A DNA stretch of 38,286 nt, taken from positions 1 through 38,286 of the IMG/VR virus record IMGVR_UViG_3300032073_000078; one strand, given 5' to 3'. Positions 24,345 to 32,100 of this stretch are shown here, one piece after another. The translations under genes and the position numbers were made by a program. The notes beneath the pieces are model-generated. The model worked only from the letters and a program-made list of their open reading frames with translations, made no database searches and had not been told where the DNA came from. The DNA comes from a virus. How positions within the stretch are numbered: position 1 is the first letter of the stretch; the number at the start of each line of letters is the position of its first letter.

Positions 24345-24772
24345 TAGGAATAATAACAAACAATGTAAACATACTAGATCTTGATAAGATAAATGAACAG
24401 TCTTCTAAGGCTGATTTAGCAATGTTCCATGATAATGTCATGCCCGCTAAAAGATATGAAAATATTTCAAGCTTTTCAAAGTATTCATCATATGATTTTC
24501 GTGGTAGTATTATATCAACATGCTTACTATCTTGCGCTTTCACTATGAATAATCCTTCGTGCGAGCGTTTAGTTTTCTGGCCTCAAACAATAGAGTGGGA
24601 TACTTGGCCTAACTTCTTTTATAAAGATTTAGAAAATATAATTTTTTCAAATAAAGTAAAGATACTATCTACCGACAAAAATATAACCCAAGTTTTTACT
24701 GAGATGTTCAGAGCTCCTGATTTGCATATGGATGAGTTTGACATAGAAGTAGTTAAGGAAGAGTTACTATGA
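24341..24772 (+). CDS. Hypothetical protein
   Basis: A 143-residue protein that I do not recognise. It has an N-terminal short strand and helix (IGIITNNVNILDLDKI), a Trp-rich middle (RLVFWPQTIEWDTWPNFFYK), and an acidic C-terminus. ATGA overlaps on both sides show it is co-translated with its neighbours. It closes the sugar-related cluster, so a small partner of a transferase is possible. Confidence 0.5.
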   Translation: MIGIITNNVNILDLDKINEQSSKADLAMFHDNVMPAKRYENISSFSKYSSYDFRGSIISTCLLSCAFTMNNPSCERLVFWPQTIEWDTWPNFFYKDLENIIFSNKVKILSTDKNITQVFTEMFRAPDLHMDEFDIEVVKEELL

Positions 24773-25554
24773 GCTATAATGACTTAACGGATAAAGAAAA
24801 AGAAAAGCTTATTAAGAAGCTGTACTGCAAACAAAAGAAGAGCTTTGCAGAGATAGCTAAGGACGCTGGTACATACGCAAACAAGATCAGGCGCGATGCT
24901 GTGAGCCTAGGTATAAAAATCAGAACAAGGAGCGATGCTGCAAAGGTAGCGTTGAAATCTGGAAGGTCAAAACATCCTACTCAAGGTACAAAAAGAAGTG
25001 ACGAGACAAGGCTGAAAATAAGTGAAAGCCAAGGAAAGGTTTGGGATTCCCTTAGTGAAGAAGAGAGGGGAGTTAGATCATCTATTGGAAAAAAGGCTTG
25101 GGATAGCAAAACGGAGTCTGAAAAGAGAAGTATCATTCAAAAAGGAGGTGAAGCAATTAGGAACGCTTCCAGAATAGGTTCAAAGTTAGAAAGGTACCTA
25201 TTGGAAGAATTGACTCAAGTTGGATATAATGTCCAGTTTCATAAAGAACATTTGTTAAAAAATCAAAGACTTGAAATTGACCTATATATAGTGGATACTA
25301 TGACTGCTATAGAGGTTGACGGGCCTTCTCATTTTGAACCCGTATGGGGTGAGGAAAATTTAGAAAGAAATAGGAGGTCAGATAGGCAAAAAACGGGTCT
25401 AATTATTTCACAGGGAATGGTTTTGATTAGAGTAAAACAAGACAAGAGAAGCTCTCAAAGATACTTTAGGAATATATTAGAGAGAGTTATCGAGGAATTA
25501 CAGGAAATAAAAAGTAACTTTCCAAAGGAAGATCAGAGGTATATTGAAATATGA
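24769..25554 (+). CDS. NUMOD3-containing VSR/DUF559-like endonuclease
   Basis: A 261-residue protein. The N-terminus is helix-turn-helix-like (residues about 10-50). GTKRSDETRLKISESQGK (73-90) is a NUMOD3-type DNA-binding repeat, typical of mobile homing endonucleases. The C-terminus has a VSR-like PD-(D/E)XK core: SKLERYLLEEL (E141), EIDLYI (D171), IEVDGPSHF (E182, D184). This layout is common in free-standing homing endonucleases of phages. It lies at the junction between the sugar cluster and the next genes, and shares its catalytic core type with the nuclease at 5109. Overlaps (ATGA) on both sides mean it is integrated in the operon, not an intron guest. Confidence 0.78.
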   Translation: MSYNDLTDKEKEKLIKKLYCKQKKSFAEIAKDAGTYANKIRRDAVSLGIKIRTRSDAAKVALKSGRSKHPTQGTKRSDETRLKISESQGKVWDSLSEEERGVRSSIGKKAWDSKTESEKRSIIQKGGEAIRNASRIGSKLERYLLEELTQVGYNVQFHKEHLLKNQRLEIDLYIVDTMTAIEVDGPSHFEPVWGEENLERNRRSDRQKTGLIISQGMVLIRVKQDKRSSQRYFRNILERVIEELQEIKSNFPKEDQRYIEI

Positions 25555-26297
25555 GCAAAGCAAAAACAAAAAAGAATGATTTCGAAGAAATAGTAGAAGT
25601 CCTAGAAGCAGAGTCGCCAGAAGAGGAGAAGGATGTAGTCTACACTGCTTCAGATCCTGAGTGGAGCGAGTATGTGTTGGATCAGATGCATGACAGTGAA
25701 CTTAAGCAAGGCAACCCAACTGTAGATGGGCTACGTAGGGTGACTGAAAGGGTTTATGGGGAGATCGTAAGCTCTACTAGTGAAATATTCAATTATGATA
25801 CTTCTAGGGGAGTATGCACTGTTAAGCACAGTTTAGCGATCCAAAAATATGACACTGACGCTATAATAACTGTAGATGGTTGTGTTGATGTTAAGTTTCA
25901 AAACATTCCACATCCTTTCAATCAACATCTTGTTTCTACAGCAGATACCCGAGCCGAGGGTAAAGCCTTAAGAAGAGCTCTTAAACTAAGGGTCGTGACT
26001 GCTGAGGAAGTCCAGCAGACATCTGAAGACGATGTGTTGGCTGCTCAGGAAAATATTACTGACCAGCAGATACTTGCGATTAATCAAATGTGCAAAAGGC
26101 TGGATGTAAACTTGATTGAAGGTGTGAAAAGCGTATGTCCTAACGCCAATTCAGTCAGAGATTCTAGTAACCTCCAAGGCAGAATGCTGTTAAGTACTCT
26201 ATCTGAGCACCAAAGAAGTCCAGCATCAATTCCTGAAAACTTGAAGGGTTACGATTCCGAATGGAGAGAAACATTTGATACCGGAGGTAAAAAGTAA
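25551..26297 (+). CDS. Possible DNA annealing/recombination protein
   Basis: A 248-residue protein. After an acidic, disordered N-terminus, residues about 30-150 hold a compact domain with HSLAIQKYDTDAIITVDG, then LVSTADTRAEGKALRRALKL with RVVTAEEVQ. The A-x-T-R-A-x-x-x-A-L-R-R-A-L pattern recalls the helix of Rad52/Sak-type single-strand annealing proteins. The C-terminus has a helix-hairpin-helix-like segment (DQQILAINQMCKRLDVNLIE). The RecA-like gene in the same operon would fit. The assignment is tentative: it could also be a phage single-strand binding accessory. Confidence 0.4.
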   Translation: MSKAKTKKNDFEEIVEVLEAESPEEEKDVVYTASDPEWSEYVLDQMHDSELKQGNPTVDGLRRVTERVYGEIVSSTSEIFNYDTSRGVCTVKHSLAIQKYDTDAIITVDGCVDVKFQNIPHPFNQHLVSTADTRAEGKALRRALKLRVVTAEEVQQTSEDDVLAAQENITDQQILAINQMCKRLDVNLIEGVKSVCPNANSVRDSSNLQGRMLLSTLSEHQRSPASIPENLKGYDSEWRETFDTGGKK

Positions 26298-26683
26298 TGA
26301 AAGCTAATGTCAGAGCAACGCCCGACTTGACTTTTCAAGTTGACGCGGAAACTGAAGAAGAACTTTTTAAACAAGTTGCTAGAGTTCAGGAAGTTTTTCA
26401 GCATCAGTCATGTGGTAAATGTCAATCACCTAATGTGAAATTTGTTTGCCGTCATGATAGCTCAGAAAATGACTGGCTTGAAGTGGTCTGTAAAGACTGT
26501 CGAGCTAAAGTTATATTCGGACGCACAAAGAAAGGTGGTCAGATCTATCCAAAGATTAGATGGGATCAGCTTTCTGAGAAGCAGAAAGAGCAAAGGGCTA
26601 ATGAAAAGGTCTATGCTGATAAAAACCGAGGGTTCTTACCGCAGAGAGGGTGGTTTGTATATAAGCCACCAGCCTCTAAGTAA
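26297..26683 (+). CDS. Zinc-ribbon protein
   Basis: A 128-residue protein with a five-cysteine cluster, C39-x2-C42, C51 and C65-x2-C68, which would form a zinc ribbon. The first 30 residues hold a strand-helix pair. The end (NRGFLPQRGWFVYKPP) is basic and aromatic. It starts with a TAATG overlap after the possible annealing protein, so the two may work together. It is the last gene of the plus-strand operon. Confidence 0.65.
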   Translation: MKANVRATPDLTFQVDAETEEELFKQVARVQEVFQHQSCGKCQSPNVKFVCRHDSSENDWLEVVCKDCRAKVIFGRTKKGGQIYPKIRWDQLSEKQKEQRANEKVYADKNRGFLPQRGWFVYKPPASK

Positions 26684-26690
26684 GTATCTA

Positions 26691-26735
26691 AGGCAGTTTT
26701 TTAAAACTGGAGGGGGTTTTATACCCCCTTTTTTT
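26691..26735 (+). terminator. Terminator between convergent operons
   Basis: A stem of AGGGGGT (26711-26717) with ACCCCCT (26723-26729) and a short loop is followed by a run of seven T. A weaker hairpin, CAGTTT-like, at 26694-26709 precedes it. It ends the plus-strand operon. The minus-strand methyltransferase stops only three bases beyond, so the two operons meet here. On the minus strand the first hairpin is followed by no T-run, so the signal is strongest for the plus strand. Confidence 0.88.
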
Positions 26736-26737
26736 AT

Positions 26738-27493
26738 TTAGGGCATTGTGAAGTTGCGGCACACATTTCTAAACCAAAGCTTCTCTAAGTTTTTTGTGTC
26801 AACTTTAGTTGGTTTTGAAATAGCAATAGCATATCCAGCCCGCTCTCTGTTATTAAAGTACTCAAGAAGGAAGTTCTGCATTTTATCTTTTTCTGTATAT
26901 GCAGATAGATCTATTAAATTCTCTTGTAGGAACTCATCTACTGCTGGCTTAACTCCGTTGAACACTTCTTCATAATAGTAGTCATCTATTACAATCACTC
27001 CTCCTTCTTTAAGTCTATTCCATATAAGTGGTAATATATGTTTGGTAGGCTCATATATATCTAAATCTATATAACAAAAAGAAATCTTGTCAGGTAGCTC
27101 ATCTTCCTTCATCTCTCTAACATCTACCTTTGATATCTTATCTGGAAGACATGTATCAAACTGACCAAATCTTTCTATAAAGTTATCTAAGCTTGAAGAA
27201 AGGTCTCCATCCCCGCAATGGCCATGAGCATTTGAATCCTTGTCCGAAGTTCCTAATATACCTTCAAAACTGTCGAATACCCAGAACTCTTTATGTGGAC
27301 AAAAGAGATCTATAAAGCTCTTAATGACAATAGATGTCTGCCCATAGGAACATCCTACTTCTACTATATCCCCATCTTTATCATTACATAAAAAAGAAGT
27401 GTTCCAGAGGTGCTTTAGTATAAGAGCTTTCCTTTCTATTGTTGTCATCTGAGGAAACGTGCATAGCTCTTCTATAAACTGCTTTAAGTCCAT
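26738..27493 (-). CDS. TylF-type O-methyltransferase-like protein
   Basis: A 251-residue class I methyltransferase of the macrocin O-methyltransferase (TylF) type. VEVGCSYGQTS is the SAM-binding motif I, and FWVFDSFEG is the characteristic aspartate strand. CYIDLDIYEPTK gives the metal-binding DLD, and VIVIDDYYYEEV the post-motif strand. TylF-like enzymes usually methylate sugars, and here one could cap a phage or virion glycan made by the transferases in the other operon. TAATG overlap couples it to the small protein upstream. It lies last in the tail operon. Confidence 0.85.
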   Translation of the reverse strand: MDLKQFIEELCTFPQMTTIERKALILKHLWNTSFLCNDKDGDIVEVGCSYGQTSIVIKSFIDLFCPHKEFWVFDSFEGILGTSDKDSNAHGHCGDGDLSSSLDNFIERFGQFDTCLPDKISKVDVREMKEDELPDKISFCYIDLDIYEPTKHILPLIWNRLKEGGVIVIDDYYYEEVFNGVKPAVDEFLQENLIDLSAYTEKDKMQNFLLEYFNNRERAGYAIAISKPTKVDTKNLEKLWFRNVCRNFTMP

Positions 27494-27774
27494 TATCCTT
27501 CTTCTTTGTTTGCATTATCTTTGGTACTATTAAAGAAGGGAAGTATTTTATTAAGAAACTTCTTTCTACCACTACATCCGCAACCTCCAATTCCGAACAT
27601 TCTTTCTATCTTCTCTGGAGTAACGCCGAACTTTGTTAGAAATCCTTCTATTGCATCTCCAACACCATTGCCAGAATGTATAGCATGCTCTGAATCTATT
27701 CCATCTTCAGCAATTTCCGACATAAACTTATCTGCTAACTCGTCATCAGATAGATTATCAATATCCTCACTCAT
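27493..27774 (-). CDS. Small GCGCS-motif protein A
   Basis: A 93-residue protein. The start at 27774 has a perfect AGAAGGAGG six bases upstream; an earlier start at 27849 would lie inside the neighbouring gene. The N-terminus is acidic. Residues about 41-78 (AIEGFLTKFGVTPEKIERMF, then GIGGCGCSGRKKFLNKIL) match those of the upstream neighbour at 21 of 38 positions, with C65 and C67 in the GCGCS motif. This looks like a recent gene duplication. The motif could bind metal, form disulphides or take part in processing. Function unknown. Confidence 0.72.
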   Translation of the reverse strand: MSEDIDNLSDDELADKFMSEIAEDGIDSEHAIHSGNGVGDAIEGFLTKFGVTPEKIERMFGIGGCGCSGRKKFLNKILPFFNSTKDNANKEEG

Positions 27775-28186
27775 TTTGAGCCTCCTTCTTATAGCCGAAT
27801 ATTTTATTAAACCATTTTTTTCTCTTTGAACAACCACATCCAGATCCACCGATTATCTTTGATATTTTTTCCTCGCTTATTCCAAACTTAGATAGAACCT
27901 TTTCTATAGTATCTCCTAGACCCTCAGACTCCAAGGTCTCCCCTTGCGACTCTATCTCTTCTATTGCTTTGTCTGCTAACGCTCCAAGTTCTTCTTGTTC
28001 AGAGTTGCGCTTCTCGATATCAATAGGAGGCCCTGAAGCTAGTTGAGGCTGCTGTGAAAAATTAATACTATGAAGTTTCATCAGAGTCTGTTTTAATAAA
28101 GGTCTCTTTTTGCATTTACGGAACAAGTTCTCTGTTATTTTTTCTTGATAGAACAACTCATCGCATTCACATTTTTTGTCAGTCAT
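27767..28186 (-). CDS. Small GCGCS-motif protein B
   Basis: A 139-residue protein, paralogous to the gene at 27493-27774. The N-terminus has CECDELFY and an extra cysteine (C25). A Gln/Glu-rich middle follows. The C-terminal TIEKVLSKFGISEEKISKII, then GGSGCGCSKRKKWFNKIF, carries the shared motif (C117, C119). AGGAG precedes the ATG. It lies between the cysteine-rich tail protein and its paralogue, so it is expressed with the tail module; a tail accessory or processing factor is possible. Confidence 0.7.
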   Translation of the reverse strand: MTDKKCECDELFYQEKITENLFRKCKKRPLLKQTLMKLHSINFSQQPQLASGPPIDIEKRNSEQEELGALADKAIEEIESQGETLESEGLGDTIEKVLSKFGISEEKISKIIGGSGCGCSKRKKWFNKIFGYKKEAQNE

Positions 28187-28195
28187 CTTAATCTC

Positions 28196-29095
28196 CTAAG
28201 TTTTAGTTACCGTAGCCGTTATTGAAACCTGATTATCGCTGTCACCATTGCCTCCATGACAACAGTCACAGTTCCACCATAGGTCTGTCCTTACAAAATG
28301 CAACACAAAGTTATCTCCAAATGCACTACCCGCACCAGTAGCACAGGTTCCAGATATTAGGTTTAAGCCTAGGTCAGTACATGCAAGCCCTGCGCCGGGA
28401 CCATTACCGTTTCCCGGAACTATAAAGTGCTGGTCATCCCCATAAGGATCAATAGGGCAATAACACATGTCGCTGGGTCGTCCTGATATTGGTTGGAAAT
28501 TTACTGTCAACTTATAGTTGCAAATATTACAGTCTTTCCAAATAGTTGTATCTTGATAACTATCCTGATTTGAGATACCATCGCAACAGCATAAAGTTAC
28601 TCCTATATTTTTACCCGAACATCCAGCTCCAGCAAACCCATCGGTACAAAGTGTGCCAGAACCAGCATATTTCTCATAAGGGTGTGCAGCATTATCAACA
28701 AATTTATCTCCTACTGAACCGGCGGGGTCTGCATAACATGGTATTGCACCGCACCCTCCATCGTGGGTCAAGGGTGTACCATCTCTACAAGAGGGAATCC
28801 CCATTCCTGTAGTTAGTTGTATTGTTTGAGACCCTGGTATAGTTCTATCAGAGTAGCACCCTGAAAAGATAAAATCAACATCTAATGTTTCTCCTTCCAT
28901 GAACGGACACGGACAACATCTGGGTACACATGTTGATTTACCCGGAGCGTTATCTGAGTCATCAAAGGCTGTGTTTTGAGATTTCTGACATTTTTGAATA
29001 CATCCACTTCTGTAGCTATTAGTCTCATCGTGTTTTCCAAGACCACCACAAATGCAGCATTCATTTCCGCCGCTTGGTCCAATTATTACTGCCAT
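28196..29095 (-). CDS. Extremely cysteine-rich probable virion protein
   Basis: A 299-residue protein with about 27 cysteines (9%), in groups such as ECCIC, RCCPCPF, LCCC, MCYC and NCDCC. It is rich in Gly, Asp and Ser, without transmembrane segments. The DVDFIFSGCYSD and YKLTVNFQPI strands suggest beta structure. In a reducing cytoplasm this cysteine density points to metal binding or to disulphides formed after lysis. It follows the 1751-residue tail protein, so a tail-tip or fibre role is likely. AAGGA precedes the ATG. I do not recognise the family. Confidence 0.68.
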   Translation of the reverse strand: MAVIIGPSGGNECCICGGLGKHDETNSYRSGCIQKCQKSQNTAFDDSDNAPGKSTCVPRCCPCPFMEGETLDVDFIFSGCYSDRTIPGSQTIQLTTGMGIPSCRDGTPLTHDGGCGAIPCYADPAGSVGDKFVDNAAHPYEKYAGSGTLCTDGFAGAGCSGKNIGVTLCCCDGISNQDSYQDTTIWKDCNICNYKLTVNFQPISGRPSDMCYCPIDPYGDDQHFIVPGNGNGPGAGLACTDLGLNLISGTCATGAGSAFGDNFVLHFVRTDLWWNCDCCHGGNGDSDNQVSITATVTKT

Positions 29096-29128
29096 AGTCT
29101 ATATCCTTATTCTAAGTTATAAATTTCC

Positions 29129-32100
29129 TTACGGACACGCCACTTGATTTTCTACACCTGAGAATAGTCCACAAGAAGTGAATACCATGTCTTTTGTCGC
29201 AACAGTAAATCCGCTACTATCACAACATATATCATAAGCAAACGTGACTTTTTGAGGGCTTCCGGGATCATCAGCCGCAGCGGGACTGAGTTGTATCTCC
29301 ACCCCACAAGTGCCATCAGTGACTACCTTTAGTCCACACCCGGCCTTGACTGATATCACTCTATCACTGCCTACTTGGCTCCCGTCGCTAGTTTTGAATT
29401 TAAGAACACTGTCAACGTACCACTTGCATAGGTCTGAACCGTCCTGCTTAAGGTGCATCCCACTCCTAAGTGATAATGTTGTGAATGAGCCCCCGGCTAC
29501 AGCACTAGCTCCACAAGCGGAAGTTTGACTTATCAGTTGGTTTTGTCCTTTTATTGTATACTCACAACCCTTGCTGTTCCTAGTTACGTGTATGTTGTCA
29601 GCGAAGTTAAGTTTTGAAAAATGCTCATACTCTGTGACCGTCGCGCCTCCATCACATACAGGAACACTGTCCTTTAGCTTAAGGTCTGACTCAAGAAAAT
29701 AGTCGCAGTCGTCATCGGGTCTAAGTCTAATTCCCGTGCTGCATTGCAATGTGGCAACTGACACTACCCCATCTGTCACACTTGTTTTTCCACAAACTTC
29801 TATGTCAGCCATCCTAAAATCTGAATCTATTTTATATTCACAGCTTGCAGAACCTTGTGTAACCTGCAATCCTGTTCCGAACACAAGTCTTCTAAAGTGC
29901 TTATCTGTAGCCACTAAAGGAGTGTTGCAATCGTCTTCATCTCTTAAGGTAACATCTAGATCAACAAAGATTCCGCAATTACTCTTCCTGACTTCTAAGC
30001 CTGTTCCAAAAACCAAAGTTTCCCAGTCATCGCGAGGAGCGAAGTTTCCTCCACATGAATCTGGATTTGTCCCCGATATAGTATAGTGACCTCTTAGGTA
30101 ATAGTCACAATTCGCGATATGTTCTACTTTAAGGCCTGTTCCTACAGTTAGGTGCTTATAAAATATTTTGTCCAGATGTGTAGTCCCACAAGCTGCCGAA
30201 GAAATGGTCCGTTGAACATTTACGCTTTGGTCGTCTCCAAGAGTCAGTCCTGTCCCATATACACTGCACTGTCCCGGAATGTCTACACAACCAACAAATG
30301 TCGGAGCATCATCGTCACATACAGCTAAGTCCCTATGTTTTGGCATTTCCCCTGATACGAAAAGAACTTCACAGCCACCACTCTCTCCATAATGAAGATC
30401 AAACCCGACTTTGTCAAAGTGTATTGCCTCCCAGCGAGTGAAGCACTCTTCATCGGCAAGTTTGCTATAGGATGGCGGTCGATGACTTGTTTTCACTGGA
30501 GTTCTCACATAGAGCTCGTGAGCGGGTCCGGAACATGAATATGAACTTGGAACATTTCCCGTCTGCCATTTTAATCCAGTTCCAGCTATTATCGTACTGA
30601 GTGTTCCCGATACACATTCTCCCTCATCAAAACAGTCTGAAGCAAGTGATGCCTCACAAGTCCCACTGTTAAACATAGTTATTGACGTACCACCGCCAAT
30701 AAGTGGGTAATATTTACAATCATTAACATCATAGAATGTAAAGAATTTTTGACCTGCAGCTATATCGGTGCCAAACACGGGATTGTTCACATATATAGAT
30801 AAATCTGCTGAACTGCCTCCACTGTTAAAGATTGGAACATCTGTCTCTATAAGAGCGCAAAGACCAGAGGAATCAGTTGAAATCTTCCCTCCAGTAGCTT
30901 CTGCCATCCATATGTTAAAGTTCGTTGGAATAGTCCATACTCCACGCTCTTTGTCTAATCTCAAATCTATCGGGGCCACTGGCCAAGTTTGAGGCTTTCT
31001 CAACCAGTGATCTAAAAATTCATCCTTCAGGCCATCATTTGTAAAGGTACCCTGTCCAGCACTCTCTTCATCGTCGGCAGAGTTAGGGACTGGCTTTCCT
31101 TGTAGGTCGTATCCCCATGATTGCAAAAGTATCGGGCCCTTAGTTGCCATGACCCTCATGTCATCAGGAAAGTCTTTTCTCCCGCTAGAAGCTTTTGTAA
31201 CTTCTCCATACTCAGAGAGAAGCATGGTGTTAAGTATTCCTGTCCTTGGCATATCCCCAAAAGAAACTATACTTACATCATGATGATTCTCATCTGATTC
31301 TCCAGCATGATACTTCGGAGTGCCTGTTCCAGCAAACGGGTCTAAATAGTCTCTGTTGACTGCTGGCCGCTTCCATCCCGTAACAGGCGGACTAGGAGTT
31401 TTGGAGAATCCAGACGTACACGGTGGATCTCCAATCTGAATATATCTAGGAAGCTCCCCTGCTCCGCTCTTAGAAACAGGTCTATGAAAAGCATCGTCTG
31501 ACACATAAGCAACCTTCTTGTAATATCCAGTATCGGTAGACAATGCCTGAGTCACGGTGTCGGTACTTCTGGCATCACTAACATCAAAGCCTGACTGGTT
31601 GCCTGACGTTGCCCTGTCTATTACGCCAACTTTTATGTTGTTCGGTGGTTTGGCAGCATTTGCTTTTTCAACTTGCTTGGCTATAGCCTCTGCATTCTTT
31701 ATAGCTTTTTCAGCTTTTCTAAGTTTAGAATTAAGAAGCTGCATTCTTCTCTGTTCTTTAAAAAACTTAGTCCTCTGCTTGCTTAACTTTTTAATTCTAT
31801 CTGAGTTTAACTTTGACATTCTACCAAAAGAAGGTGTGAAAGTAGCAAACTGGTATGTTGTTGTCGCTCCTCCCTCTCCAATGTTAACACTCATAGATGT
31901 TAGGTTTGGCCCATAGGTCCCGTTCATTACTCCCATGGTTATACCGGAATAAGGAGTATACGTGCCGGGAGTATTAACTAGGCTTAATCCTGACATAAGA
32001 ACTGTTGTAGATTGTAGTTCTGACCCGAGGCTTTTTGCAGGATAGCCCGGAAGCGTTAAGCTACCTCTTTCTCCCTCCTGCATGAATGTAACACCCTCTC

